DNA of 39,578 nt from Flavobacteriaceae bacterium (GCA_028281065.1 JANQKN010000155.1:1-39578), one strand, 5' to 3'. Positions 17,245-27,288 are shown, numbered from the stretch's first letter. The notes: a model not told the origin generated them from the letters alone. Made by a program: numbers and translations.

Positions 17245-18285
17245 ATGAAGTATTCCCTATTACCCAACACCAACCTTGAAGTAAGTAAAATATGTTTGGG
17301 CACCATGACTTTTGGTCGCCAGAATACAGAAGCCGATGCCCATGCGCAATTGGATTATGCCTTGGAAAAGGGAATAAACTTTGTGGACACGGCCGAGATG
17401 TATGCAGTCCCCTTTACCATGGAAACCCAAGGTCTTACCGAACAATACATAGGAACCTGGTTAGCTAAAACAGGGAATAGGGATAAGATCGTTTTGGCTA
17501 CAAAGATTACGGGTCCGGGAAGGGGGATTTTTAAGGACATGCGCCCTCACTTGGATTTCAGTAAGGAGTCTTTGGACGATGCCTTGCACAAGAGCCTAAA
17601 ACGATTGCAGACCGATTACATAGACCTATACCAATTGCATTGGCCCGAACGTGCCGTGAATATCTTTGGGGTACGTGATTACGATCATACCTACAATACA
17701 CAATGGCAAGATAATATTGGAGAAATCCTCGATCGGTTGGAAGGTTATGTAAAGGACGGTAAGATTCGACACATAGGGTTGTCCAACGAAACCCCTTTTG
17801 GGATCATGCGCTATATGGAAGAACACCGAAAAGGAAAACGGAAAATGGTGTCTACCCAAAATGCATACAGCTTGTTGCAACGTCGTGACGAGGTAGCATT
17901 GAGCGAAGTTTTACAGATGGAAAATGTAGGGTATTTAGCCTATTCCCCTTTGGCTTTTGGAGTATTGTCTGGGAAGTATCTGAACGGGCAAAAACCAGAT
18001 GGGGCCCGTGTGACCATGTTCCCCAATTACAGCCGCTATAGTAGTACTTCCTCCCTAAATGCCACTGCCAAGTATGCAGAAATTGCTAAAAAACATGGAA
18101 TGAGCCTTGCCCAAATGGCATTGGCCTTTGTAAACGAACGGCCTTTTGTAACCTCCAACATCATCGGGGCTACCTCGTTGGAGCAGCTTTCGGAGAACAT
18201 AGATAGCATCAACATTTCGCTTTCTGAAGAAGTGCTTAGGGATATTCAAAAAGTACATACGGAGATGCCGAATCCAGCACCTTGA
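17245..18285 (+). CDS. tas: Tas-family NADP(H)-dependent aldo/keto reductase
   Basis: A 346-residue cytoplasmic oxidoreductase, the same length as E. coli Tas and matching it across its length as I remember that sequence (LEVSKICLGTMTFG, ADAHAQLDYAL, ETQGLTEQYIG, RLQTDYIDLYQLHWPER, STQNAYSLLQR, LAYSPLAFGVLSGKYLNG, PAP at the C-terminus). The aldo/keto reductase tetrad is visible as Asp48, Tyr53, Lys87 and His132. It would reduce carbonyl substrates with NADPH; the physiological substrate is not known. It converges on radA, with two bases between the stop codons. Confidence 0.92.
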   Translation: MKYSLLPNTNLEVSKICLGTMTFGRQNTEADAHAQLDYALEKGINFVDTAEMYAVPFTMETQGLTEQYIGTWLAKTGNRDKIVLATKITGPGRGIFKDMRPHLDFSKESLDDALHKSLKRLQTDYIDLYQLHWPERAVNIFGVRDYDHTYNTQWQDNIGEILDRLEGYVKDGKIRHIGLSNETPFGIMRYMEEHRKGKRKMVSTQNAYSLLQRRDEVALSEVLQMENVGYLAYSPLAFGVLSGKYLNGQKPDGARVTMFPNYSRYSSTSSLNATAKYAEIAKKHGMSLAQMALAFVNERPFVTSNIIGATSLEQLSENIDSINISLSEEVLRDIQKVHTEMPNPAP

Positions 18286-18287
18286 TT

Positions 18288-19652
18288 TTAGCCAAACAGA
18301 TATTTCACTACATCGTGTACCTTGGCTAACTTGATAACCTGAATGCCGTAAGTCTCTTTAGGAAGTTTACAGTATTTGGAAATAATGATGCTTTCAAACC
18401 CGAGCTTTTCGGCTTCAGAAATTCGCTGATCGATTCGGGTAACAGGGCGCACTTCACCCGCTAATCCTATTTCGGCAGCAAAACACATGCGCTTATCAAT
18501 AGCGATATCAACATTGGAAGACAACACGGCTGCAACCACGGCCAAGTCTATGGCAGGGTCGTCTACCGAAATTCCACCTGTTACATTGAGGAATACATCT
18601 TTAGCACCCAATTTAAATCCAGCCCTTTTTTCCAAAACAGCCAGAAGCATGTTTAATCGTTTTACATTGTACCCTGTGGTACTGCGTTGTGGGGTTCCGT
18701 AGACTGCCGTACTCACCAAAGCTTGTATCTCAATGAGTAAAGGGCGCATGCCTTCCAAAGTAGCAGCAATGGCAGTTCCGCTTAGTTCCTCTTCGTTTTT
18801 GGAAATGAGTATTTCGCTGGGATTGGATACTTCCCGAAGCCCGCTTCCCTGCATTTCGTAAATGCCCAATTCGTGGGTGCTTCCAAATCGGTTTTTGTGT
18901 GCCCGTAAGATTCGGTAGGCATGGTTGCGATCGCCTTCAAACTGCAAAACGGTATCCACCATATGCTCCAGTATTTTGGGTCCAGCGATATGTCCATCTT
19001 TAGTGATGTGTCCAATAAGGATAACTGGGGTAGCGGTTTCCTTGGCAAATTTTATGAGCTCCGCAGTGCATTCCCTAATTTGGGAAACACTTCCGGCACT
19101 GCTTTCTATATGATTGGTTTGTAGCGTCTGTATGGAGTCGATCACCAAAATATCGGGTTGCATTTCCCCAATGTTCCTAAATATGTTTTGGGTATTGGTT
19201 TCCGTTAGGATAAAACACTGCTTGGAATTGGGATGAATGCGCTCTGCCCGCATTTTGATTTGCTGGGCACTTTCTTCCCCTGAAACATACAGGGTTTTGT
19301 AGGGCAATTGCAAAGCTACTTGTAGCATTAGTGTGCTTTTCCCTATGCCTGGTTCTCCGCCCAAAAGGGTTAAGGATCCTGGCACCAAGCCACCACCCAA
19401 TACGCGATTCAGTTCTTGGTTTTGGGTATTTAGGCGTGCTTCTGCCGTGGTGCTTATTTCTGAAACAGGAATCGGTTTCGCAATTCGTTTCGACGAAGCT
19501 TCGGTAGCTGTATCCCACCCTGCTTTCTGCTGTTTTTGTACAACCTCTTCGGCAATGGTGTTCCATTGTTTGCAAGAAGTACACTGCCCTTGCCATTTGG
19601 AGAATTGACTCCCGCAGTTTTGACAGAAAAATGTGGTCTTGGTCTTTGCCAT
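18288..19652 (-). CDS. radA: DNA repair protein RadA (Sms)
   Basis: A 454-residue RecA-like ATPase for branch migration and processing of recombination intermediates. In order it shows an N-terminal zinc finger (Cys10, Cys13, Cys24, Cys27), a Walker A GGEPGIGKSTL, a Walker B LVIDSIQTL, the RadA-specific KNRFG motif in AHKNRFGSTHE, and a C-terminal Lon-protease-like domain (VTGGISVDDPAIDLAVVAA, FAAEIGLAGEVRPV). All expected motifs are present. The ATG at 19652 begins MAKTKTTFFCQNCG. The region shared with the divergent kinase gene is only 34 bases. Confidence 0.96.
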   Translation of the reverse strand: MAKTKTTFFCQNCGSQFSKWQGQCTSCKQWNTIAEEVVQKQQKAGWDTATEASSKRIAKPIPVSEISTTAEARLNTQNQELNRVLGGGLVPGSLTLLGGEPGIGKSTLMLQVALQLPYKTLYVSGEESAQQIKMRAERIHPNSKQCFILTETNTQNIFRNIGEMQPDILVIDSIQTLQTNHIESSAGSVSQIRECTAELIKFAKETATPVILIGHITKDGHIAGPKILEHMVDTVLQFEGDRNHAYRILRAHKNRFGSTHELGIYEMQGSGLREVSNPSEILISKNEEELSGTAIAATLEGMRPLLIEIQALVSTAVYGTPQRSTTGYNVKRLNMLLAVLEKRAGFKLGAKDVFLNVTGGISVDDPAIDLAVVAAVLSSNVDIAIDKRMCFAAEIGLAGEVRPVTRIDQRISEAEKLGFESIIISKYCKLPKETYGIQVIKLAKVHDVVKYLFG

Positions 19653-19686
19653 AATCGTTTCAGCTAAAATAGATATATTTACTATC

Positions 19687-22600
19687 GTGATAAAAAAAAT
19701 AACCCCCTTCTTTTTTTATTTACTGACCTTAAGTGGTTTAGCGCAAACGGACGCAGTTTATCACAAAGTGTTTTCCAAGCAAGACGGGTTGGATCTCGAT
19801 GTAATCCATACCATAGCATTTGACGATGAGGGATTTTTGTGGCTGGGGGGAGCCCAACTGGAAATTAGGGAGATCATACTAAGTGATAAAGAACTGTCCC
19901 TAATGCGATTCAATGGAGTATCTTTCCATAGCATCCCTTTCCCGAAAGGTGACCGTAGAATCCTAAGCACACATCAATTATACAAAAGAGCCGATGGAAA
20001 GCTTTATGTAAGTGCCAGAACAAACGATGGGGATGCCCTTTTCTTGTTAGATCCTTATACGACACAGTTTAAAGAAGTGCGCCTTCCCCATTCGGAAACT
20101 TTCGATGTAGCAATATCCCGGGTGTTTCATTATAACGGGAAAGACTATATACTCACACAGATAGATAGGGACATTAGCCTCAATATTCTCAATAAGGATT
20201 TGACCTTAACGCCCTTGTTTAGCTTTACCAGTAACGAGAACAAGTTTCGGCTGGATGAATCCACATGCTTTATTCCCTATGAGGATTATTGCATTATTGG
20301 CGATGATAATTTCCCTATTTCCTATGTGGATTGGGAAGGGAATATGCTGAAGCGTTTTTCTGAAGATACCTTTTTACGGGACCGTGACGTAACGGTTTAT
20401 AAGTTTTGGATGGATGAAGTTTTTGAAGTACACGATGAAAAATATGCGTTCATACATTCCCAAGGGCAATTGCATCAAATTTTGAATGAAGAGAAGGATG
20501 TCTTGCCTATAGAAGGGAAAGGGTTCGAGTTACCTTCAAAAGTAATCAAGACATACAACGACCCTTTAGGGAATCATATTATAGCCAAAAGGGACGAAGG
20601 CCCTCTTCAGTTTTACACATTGGGAGAAGATGGTTTTGTTCCCTTGTTCGAGAGTGGTTCTTTCGAGAATACCTCTTCGGTAGAAATCATCTCAAAAGAC
20701 CTTTCCAAAGATCTTTGGGTGACTTCCAATTATGGGGGACTCCATTACTTTAAATTCCCTGAAAGGAAAATAAAAAACTACTTGCAGGAGGAACAGCTAA
20801 GGGCTATGGCTCCGTTAGACGGGAATCGCTATATGGTAGCTACCGAAAGCAAAGGTTGGTTTGTGTTGGATGTAAACACTGGAAAAACGGAACCATTCCC
20901 GCTTATTGAAAACGGTAAAACTTTTATACCGACTTCGTCTAGAAGCATGTTTATGGAAGGGGACTTTATTTGGAGCAATAGTTTTGGAAATATCCTAGAA
21001 GTGAATCGCGAAACGGGGGAAACCACTTCGTACCGCCATTATCCTGTTACCAGCATGGTGGCACCCACAGACTCTACCTTTATCTATGCTACCAGAGGAT
21101 ATCATTTAATGGAGTTTAATAAGAACACCAAGAAACACACAAAATTGGCCTTAACAGATAGCCTTGGAATGTACGATCTCGAATTTTGGGACGAGGGTGC
21201 CGTAGTTGTTGGGACCGATAAGGGGGTTTTGGTATACGACTTTGAAAAAGAAAAGGCTCGGCTCATCAATAATCCTTCGCAATTGGAAGATCCCTTTATT
21301 TTGATGACCGATTACCACCCCGACTATGGATACCTTTTGGGAACCCGGGCAGGACATTTGGTAGCTTTCAATTTGGAAACAGAGACCTTCACCACCCTCT
21401 ACAAAGATGATCTTAATGCAGGGATTGCAACGGTTCTTTTTGAAGGGGACACTTGGTGGATCAACACTTTTAACGGTATGGTAGCCTACAACATAAAAGA
21501 AGGCACCAAAGTTCGTTTTTCCGAAAAAGACGGATTAAGCCATAAAGAAGCTAACCGATACAGTGCTTTGGATACGGGTGATGGGTTTTTGGTTGGATGC
21601 ATTAAAGGGCTCAATTATTTTAAACCCGAAGAATTAAAACCCAAAGAGTCCCATTCCGAACTCCGCTTGTTGAAAGTAAGGAATTACGACAAAGAAGAAG
21701 GCGAGATTATAGATCACCTGAACAGGGAATTTTTGGATGAACAATCCAAGATTGTCTTGCCTACCGAATATAAGGAACTGCAAATAGACTTTGCCCTTAC
21801 CCACAATGCGGAGAACAGGGATCATTCGTTCCGATACCGTATGGATGATCAAGGTTGGGTAGATCTTAAGCAAGAACAGACCATTCGCTTTCCCAGTCTT
21901 GGAGCGGGCAGCTATCTTTTGGAAATAGAGGCATTAAACTATTCGGGAGATAAAATAGGGGATTCGCTTTTGCTTACCATCGATTCAAAAAATTTCTTTT
22001 ACAAAACATGGTGGTTCTATCTATTGCTATCGCTCTTTGGAATGAGCTTGGCTTTTTATTTTTTGAAGCAGGCTCAGGAAAAAAGAAAGCTACAGGAGGA
22101 TTTTTCAGAAAATCTATTGCTTTCCCAAGAAACAGAGCGCACCCGAATTGCCAAGGAACTGCACGATAGTGTGGGGCAACAGCTTACCCTTATTAAACGA
22201 AAGGCCCAGGATCTTTCCCAAGGGGAAATATCGAACATGACCCATGGTGCTTTGGAAGAAGTACGGAGTATTTCCCGCGGACTGTATCCCGCTGTGCTGA
22301 AGCAGTTGGGACTTTCGGAAAGCATAGAACAGCTTATTTATGATTTGGATGAACAAACCGATTTGTTTTGTACTTCGGAGATAGATGATATAGATGCCTA
22401 TTTTTCTGAAGAAGGAAGCTTAAATTTTTATAGATTTATTCAAGAAAATATAACCAACGTCCTAAAACATGCTGAAGCAACTTCCCTGACCGTTATGGTT
22501 AAGAATAAAGGGAACAAGGTAAAAGTAAGGATAGCGGACGATGGCAAGGGATTCGATGTTACCGATAAAATGAAGAACCATAGTTTGGGCCTCAAGACAC

Positions 22601-22695
22601 TTTCAGAAAGAATTCGGATTCTAAGAGGGGTCCTTCAAATAAATAGTAAAAAAGGCAAAGGCACCGAAGTAATTGCCGAGATACCTATTTCATGA
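19687..22695 (+). CDS. Beta-propeller sensor histidine kinase (HisKA_3 / LuxR-coupled)
   Basis: A 1002-residue membrane sensor kinase. A signal sequence (IKKITPFFFYLLTLSGLAQ) leads into a periplasmic two-bladed-type sensor of regulator-propeller repeats (about 25-640; DDEGFLWLGG, SKDLWVTSNYGG). A Y_Y_Y-like sandwich (about 690-765) and one TM helix at about 775-794 follow. The cytoplasmic kinase has the HisKA_3 phospho-acceptor His826 in RIAKELHDSVGQQLTLIK and an ATP-binding domain with Asn921 (QENITNVLKHAEA) and ADDGKGFD. It should autophosphorylate and pass phosphate to the regulator encoded by the next gene, whose ATG overlaps its TGA by four bases. The start is inferred as GTG 19687, since longer starts would disrupt the signal sequence. 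No C-terminal receiver or AraC domain is fused, unlike many Bacteroidota hybrid systems. Confidence 0.9.
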   Translation: MIKKITPFFFYLLTLSGLAQTDAVYHKVFSKQDGLDLDVIHTIAFDDEGFLWLGGAQLEIREIILSDKELSLMRFNGVSFHSIPFPKGDRRILSTHQLYKRADGKLYVSARTNDGDALFLLDPYTTQFKEVRLPHSETFDVAISRVFHYNGKDYILTQIDRDISLNILNKDLTLTPLFSFTSNENKFRLDESTCFIPYEDYCIIGDDNFPISYVDWEGNMLKRFSEDTFLRDRDVTVYKFWMDEVFEVHDEKYAFIHSQGQLHQILNEEKDVLPIEGKGFELPSKVIKTYNDPLGNHIIAKRDEGPLQFYTLGEDGFVPLFESGSFENTSSVEIISKDLSKDLWVTSNYGGLHYFKFPERKIKNYLQEEQLRAMAPLDGNRYMVATESKGWFVLDVNTGKTEPFPLIENGKTFIPTSSRSMFMEGDFIWSNSFGNILEVNRETGETTSYRHYPVTSMVAPTDSTFIYATRGYHLMEFNKNTKKHTKLALTDSLGMYDLEFWDEGAVVVGTDKGVLVYDFEKEKARLINNPSQLEDPFILMTDYHPDYGYLLGTRAGHLVAFNLETETFTTLYKDDLNAGIATVLFEGDTWWINTFNGMVAYNIKEGTKVRFSEKDGLSHKEANRYSALDTGDGFLVGCIKGLNYFKPEELKPKESHSELRLLKVRNYDKEEGEIIDHLNREFLDEQSKIVLPTEYKELQIDFALTHNAENRDHSFRYRMDDQGWVDLKQEQTIRFPSLGAGSYLLEIEALNYSGDKIGDSLLLTIDSKNFFYKTWWFYLLLSLFGMSLAFYFLKQAQEKRKLQEDFSENLLLSQETERTRIAKELHDSVGQQLTLIKRKAQDLSQGEISNMTHGALEEVRSISRGLYPAVLKQLGLSESIEQLIYDLDEQTDLFCTSEIDDIDAYFSEEGSLNFYRFIQENITNVLKHAEATSLTVMVKNKGNKVKVRIADDGKGFDVTDKMKNHSLGLKTLSERIRILRGVLQINSKKGKGTEVIAEIPIS

Positions 22696-23339
22696 ACAAA
22701 CAGGACATAACCATATTGCCTGCCGATGATCACCCAATGTTGCTGAAAGGGCTTTCCGATCAATTAAAAGAATCGGGCTTTTCAGTATTGGAAGGTGCTG
22801 TAAATGGTGCCCAGGCATTGGAGAGTATTGTGAATGAGCATCCCCAAGTGGCTATTCTAGATATAGAGATGCCATTGCTTTCTGGTTTCGAAGTCATCAA
22901 AAAATGCAAAGAGAAGGAAGTCGATACGCGGTTTATCATTCTTACCTCCCACAAAGAAAAAGCCTTTGTCCTAAAAGCCAAGAAACTGGAGATATCAGGT
23001 TATTTACTGAAAGACGAACCTTTTTCTGAAATTGAGAAATGCATTATGGCAGTAGCCAATGGAAAAAGCTATTTCAGTAGTGCTTTCGATGAAATCTTCA
23101 ACAGGGAAATAAGCCCCCAGTTGGAAAAAATTAAATACCTATCGCCTTCGGAGCGAACCATTGTACGGCTCATTGCCCAAGAAAAGACCAGCAAGGAGAT
23201 TAGCGATTTGTTGACTATTTCGCACCGAACCGTTCAAAAACACCGTGCGAATATTATTGCCAAATTAGACCTTCCCAAAAATGTAGATTCCCTATCCGTT
23301 TGGACGTTGGAAAACAAAGAGATCATTCTTTCCCTCTAA
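22692..23339 (+). CDS. NarL/LuxR-type response regulator
   Basis: A 215-residue transcription factor. The receiver domain (about 5-120) has the acidic pair Asp12/Asp13, phospho-acceptor Asp57 in AILDIEMPLLSGFEV, Thr85 and Lys107 in GYLLKDEP. The C-terminal LuxR helix-turn-helix (about 148-205) has LSPSERTIVRLIAQEKTSKEISDLLTISHRTVQKHRANIIAKL. It is the cognate partner of the upstream kinase, with an ATGA start/stop overlap. Just downstream are three phased TACGTA palindromes ahead of the 23431 operon, making that operon the obvious candidate target. Confidence 0.93.
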   Translation: MNKQDITILPADDHPMLLKGLSDQLKESGFSVLEGAVNGAQALESIVNEHPQVAILDIEMPLLSGFEVIKKCKEKEVDTRFIILTSHKEKAFVLKAKKLEISGYLLKDEPFSEIEKCIMAVANGKSYFSSAFDEIFNREISPQLEKIKYLSPSERTIVRLIAQEKTSKEISDLLTISHRTVQKHRANIIAKLDLPKNVDSLSVWTLENKEIILSL

Positions 23340-23340
23340 C

Positions 23341-23377
23341 TACGTACCCCTACGTAATTTTTGACTAACTGTACGTA
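23341..23377. promoter_or_regulatory. Three helically phased TACGTA sites, candidate operator
   Basis: TACGTA occurs at 23341, 23351 and 23372, that is, 10 and 21 bases apart, so all three face the same side of the helix. They lie 54-90 bases upstream of the 23431 ATG and just after the response-regulator gene. A TACATTTA box at 23401-23408 could be the -7 element; no TTG at the right -33 distance was found, which would fit an activator-dependent promoter. Confidence 0.5.
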
Positions 23378-23430
23378 TTTTCTGGCGTTACCCTAGTCGT
23401 TACATTTACAACAACCAATTTTTTCTAGAC

Positions 23431-26400
23431 ATGAAAAAGATGTTACTCCCAGTCTTTTTTCTTGTATGTATCCAAGCCTTTGGCCAAGATACCAATCCCC
23501 CTACGGCTGTTTGTTCCGACTTCAATGCTTTTTTGGATCTAACAGGATCCGTTACCATCATGGCGAGCGATGTGGATGGTGGCTCCAGCGATGCTGAAGG
23601 CCCCGTGACCCTTTCTATAGACATCGACACATTTACCTGCGCCGATTTAGGGCCCAATACGGTAACATTAACCGTAACCGATGGTGGAGGCAATACGGAT
23701 AATTGTATGGCTACAGTCACCATAAACGAAACGACCGAACCCGTTCAGGCAAACTGCCAAGATATTACCATCCTGTTGGATGCTTCAGGGAATGCGTCCA
23801 TCGTACCACAGGATTTGGACGATCCTGGCAATCCTTCCACAGGATACAGCTCTTGCAGTACCCTTACGTTTAGTGCCAGCCAAACAGCATTCAATTGTGA
23901 CGATGTGTTTAACCCTTTACCCGTCAACGAGCTTATCCTTACAGGGATCATAGGGGATACAGCTACTACGGGCAGGCCTAGGGCCATAGAACTCTATGCA
24001 ATAACGGACGTAGCTGTTGGCGACTTAAACTTATACGGATTAGGTTCCGCTAATCCTGCTGAAGGAACTGTAACGGAAGAATTCACCTTTCCAGCAAATG
24101 CAGCTATCATTTCTGCAGGAACACATATTACCATTACGGAGAACAATACCACCTTTACCAATTTCTTTGGAGTAGCTGCCGATTATGTGGCTCCAACGGC
24201 AGCCAATATAGATGGGAACGATGTGGTTTCCTTATTCAAAAACGGAAGCCCTGTCGACACTTTTGGGGATATTAATGCGGTAGAAATACAACCCGGTGTG
24301 GAATTGGGGCGATTGGATCAATGGGCGTATACCAATGGTTGGGCCTATAGGGTCGATAACACAGAACAGAATGGAGGAACTTTCGATTTTAATGACGGAA
24401 CCTGGATTTACAGTAGTCCGGGCGCATTGGGTACAGCAACTACCAATGCTTCCTTACCAAGTAGCATACAGTTTCCAATAAACACCTACACATTTATCCC
24501 TTTTGGGAGTCCTTCTCCAATACAGGTTACCTTAACGGTAGACGATGGCAATGGTAATATGTCCAATTGCATGGCCAACGTAACCGTTTTGGATAACATT
24601 TCTCCTTCCTTTTCGGTCATGAATATTACAAAGACGTTGGATGGCATGGGGAATGCTTTTGTGGAAGCGAGTGAGTTGTATACTGCAGAAGCGGTTGACA
24701 ATTGCAACGGAGGAGTTGTACTCCGATATCGGGTAGAGCCCAGTCAGTTTGGCTGTAGTGATATAGCAACCAATCCCAACCCTGTTGAGGTAACCGCCAT
24801 AGATGTCTTTGGAAATGAAACCACTCATACCGCATTGGTCACTATTCAAGATACAACGGCTCCTAACAACTTATGTGCAGATATTACAGTGTCTTTAGAT
24901 GCCAACGGAATGGCAACCATTACTCCAGACGATATACTGGGGGCTAGCGGGGATCCCTGCGGGATTTCGGTACAGAGTATAGATGTTTCTACTTTCGATT
25001 GTTCCAATCTTGGGCCCAACAATGTGGAACTCACCCTCACCGATCCCTATGGAAATACATCTACTTGTACAGCCATAGTAACGGTAGAAGATACCACAGC
25101 ACCCAATGCCATTTGTCAAGATATTACGCTACAACTGGATGCCAGTGGAAATGCAACCCTTACCGCAAGTCAATTGGATAATGGTTCCAGCGATGCTTGC
25201 GGAGTGGCTTCCTTAAGTATAGATACAGCTAGTTTCGATTGTTCCGATCTAGGAGCCAATTCAGTAGTACTTACTGTAACTGATGGAAGCGGGAATGCGG
25301 CAACTTGTACAGCTACTGTTACGATAGAAGATAGCCTTAATCCCACTGCACTTGCCACAGATATTTCTGTAGTGCTCAACGCCAGTGGGGAAGCTTTCAT
25401 TACGGGGAGTGATGTAGATAATGGTTCTAGCGATAATTGTGGTGCTATTTCCTTGTTGGTATCGCCTAATATGTTTACTTGTGCAGACACAGCAAACCCA
25501 GTTCCAGTAACCCTTACCGTTACCGATGGTTCGGGGAATGTAGCAACTGCTTCGGCCAATGTTACGGTAGTGGATAACATCCCACCTGTGGCTACCTGCC
25601 AGAATATTACTGTGTCTTTGGACGCCAGTGGCATGGCATCCATTACAGCGGCAGATGTAGATGCAGGAAGTACAGCTTCTTGTGGTTCTGTGACCACTAC
25701 TATTGATGTTTCCAGTTTTAATTGTTCGAACATAGGACCCAACAATGTGGTATTAACGGTTACCAATGGAAGCGGTCTTACCACTCAATGTACAGCTGTA
25801 GTAACCGTAGAGGATATAACTCCTCCTGTGGTTGCTTGTCAAGACATTACCGTTATTTTGGATGCTTTGGGGAATGCCTCGATTGTGCCTAGTGATATAG
25901 ATGCGGGTAGTTCGGATAACTGCGGGATTGCATCTTCTAGCTTGGATGTTACTAGCTTTACTTGTGCTGATGTGGGAACCAACCCAGTGACTTTGTCAGT
26001 AACCGATGTTAATGGAAACACGGCTTCCTGTTCCGCAACGGTTACCGTATTGGATGATATCAACCCAACAGCAGTATGTCAAAACATCACGATTGCATTA
26101 GATAGCAATGGAGTTGCTACCATAGATGCTTCCCAAGTAGATGGAGGAAGCTCCGATTTTTGTGGAATCGCTTCTAGGAGTGTTTCCCCCAATACCTTCG
26201 ATTGTTCCAATTTAGAGGCAAATTCAGTTACCCTAACGGTTACCGATACCAGTGGGAATGTAGATACTTGTACGGCTATTGTAACTGTAGAAGATGATAC
26301 GGATCCCGTGGCGGTTTGTCAAAATATTACCATTCAGTTGGATGCCAGCGGCAATGCGTTTATTGATGCTTCCGACATAGACGGAGGAAGTACCGATGCT

Positions 26401-27288
26401 TGTGGAATTGCCAGCATATCGGCCAGTAATACGCTGTTTAATTGTAGCAATGTAGGGGCAAATACGGTCGTGTTAACCGTGTTGGATACGAGTGGGAATA
26501 TAGATACTTGCACAGCTATTGTTACCGTAGAAGATACCGTTGCCCCAACCATGATATGCCAGGATATTACGGTAAATCTAGATACTTCGGGAACTGCTTT
26601 TATAACGGTTGCCGATATTGATGGAGGAACCAATGATGCTTGTGGATTGTCTTCGGTAACTATAGACACCAGTACTTTCAATTGTGATGATTTGGGAGCC
26701 AACAATGTGACATTAACTGCTACCGATATTTATGGCAATGTGGCCAGTTGTGTAGCCGTGGTTACTGTTGCCGATGGAATAGATCCGCTGATTTCTTGTC
26801 CTTCCAACCAAACCGAAGTAATTCTAATAGGAACCCAATTTACCGTTCCCGATTACTTTGCCCTGGGATTGGCTACAGCCGATGATAATTGCACCGACCC
26901 TATCACCATTTTCTCGCAAAATCCTACTGTAGGCACACTATTGTCCGAAGGAACCTATACGGTTTCCCTTACAGCCGAAGACGATAGTGGGAATAGCGAG
27001 AGCTGTAATTTTCAATTGATTGTGGATGAAGTATTGGGTCTGGAAGACATTACCTCCAACCGTTGGGTGCGATTGGTTCCCAATCCTACTTCAGGAGCAT
27101 TCAGTATACAACATTCAGAAACCATACAGATTCAAAAAATCTCCTTATACGACCTCTGGGGAAGGGTGATTTTGGAAAAACAACAAGGGGTTACCAGCAT
27201 AGATATTTCCCACTTGCCTTCCACCCAATACATTGTAAAAGTGGAAACGGAGGATGGCATTTGGGTGCAACAACTTATTAAAGATTAA
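23431..27288 (+). CDS. Giant HYR-like repeat surface protein with T9SS tail
   Basis: A 1285-residue secreted protein. The signal peptide ends FGQ. There follow eleven immunoglobulin-like repeats of about 80 residues with the pattern CQDITxxLDASGNAxI, DGGSSDxCGI, FxCSxxGxNxVxLTVTDxxGN and CTAxVTVEDxxxP, then a twelfth more HYR-like one (CPSNQTEV, TADDNC). Paired cysteines recur in each repeat. The second repeat is interrupted by a block of about 195 residues resembling a lamin-tail/choice-of-anchor domain (residues about 166-360). The last 75 residues are a T9SS type A sorting domain (RLVPNPTSGAF, LYDLWGRV, QLIKD). It probably acts as an adhesin or structural surface protein. It is the first gene of an operon ending at 35833. 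Confidence 0.88.
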   Translation: MKKMLLPVFFLVCIQAFGQDTNPPTAVCSDFNAFLDLTGSVTIMASDVDGGSSDAEGPVTLSIDIDTFTCADLGPNTVTLTVTDGGGNTDNCMATVTINETTEPVQANCQDITILLDASGNASIVPQDLDDPGNPSTGYSSCSTLTFSASQTAFNCDDVFNPLPVNELILTGIIGDTATTGRPRAIELYAITDVAVGDLNLYGLGSANPAEGTVTEEFTFPANAAIISAGTHITITENNTTFTNFFGVAADYVAPTAANIDGNDVVSLFKNGSPVDTFGDINAVEIQPGVELGRLDQWAYTNGWAYRVDNTEQNGGTFDFNDGTWIYSSPGALGTATTNASLPSSIQFPINTYTFIPFGSPSPIQVTLTVDDGNGNMSNCMANVTVLDNISPSFSVMNITKTLDGMGNAFVEASELYTAEAVDNCNGGVVLRYRVEPSQFGCSDIATNPNPVEVTAIDVFGNETTHTALVTIQDTTAPNNLCADITVSLDANGMATITPDDILGASGDPCGISVQSIDVSTFDCSNLGPNNVELTLTDPYGNTSTCTAIVTVEDTTAPNAICQDITLQLDASGNATLTASQLDNGSSDACGVASLSIDTASFDCSDLGANSVVLTVTDGSGNAATCTATVTIEDSLNPTALATDISVVLNASGEAFITGSDVDNGSSDNCGAISLLVSPNMFTCADTANPVPVTLTVTDGSGNVATASANVTVVDNIPPVATCQNITVSLDASGMASITAADVDAGSTASCGSVTTTIDVSSFNCSNIGPNNVVLTVTNGSGLTTQCTAVVTVEDITPPVVACQDITVILDALGNASIVPSDIDAGSSDNCGIASSSLDVTSFTCADVGTNPVTLSVTDVNGNTASCSATVTVLDDINPTAVCQNITIALDSNGVATIDASQVDGGSSDFCGIASRSVSPNTFDCSNLEANSVTLTVTDTSGNVDTCTAIVTVEDDTDPVAVCQNITIQLDASGNAFIDASDIDGGSTDACGIASISASNTLFNCSNVGANTVVLTVLDTSGNIDTCTAIVTVEDTVAPTMICQDITVNLDTSGTAFITVADIDGGTNDACGLSSVTIDTSTFNCDDLGANNVTLTATDIYGNVASCVAVVTVADGIDPLISCPSNQTEVILIGTQFTVPDYFALGLATADDNCTDPITIFSQNPTVGTLLSEGTYTVSLTAEDDSGNSESCNFQLIVDEVLGLEDITSNRWVRLVPNPTSGAFSIQHSETIQIQKISLYDLWGRVILEKQQGVTSIDISHLPSTQYIVKVETEDGIWVQQLIKD
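23500..26790 (+). repeat. Tandem HYR-like domain repeats, about 240 bp each
   Basis: Eleven coding repeats of about 80 residues (about 240 bp). Eight are contiguous from about 24864 to 26790, and three more divergent copies precede them. The block is periodic in protein and only partly so in DNA, so the copies are old enough to have diverged at synonymous sites. A candidate site for slippage or copy-number variation. Confidence 0.85.

Noticed and set aside
25170-25784. Minus-strand frame of 204 codons inside the HYR-like repeat gene
   Set aside because: It repeats with the 240-bp period of the plus-strand gene, whose signal peptide, domains and T9SS tail are clear.
24864-26790. Regular 240-bp repeats as a CRISPR array
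   Set aside because: Repeats are far too long, lie within one reading frame and diverge along their length; no cas genes are near.
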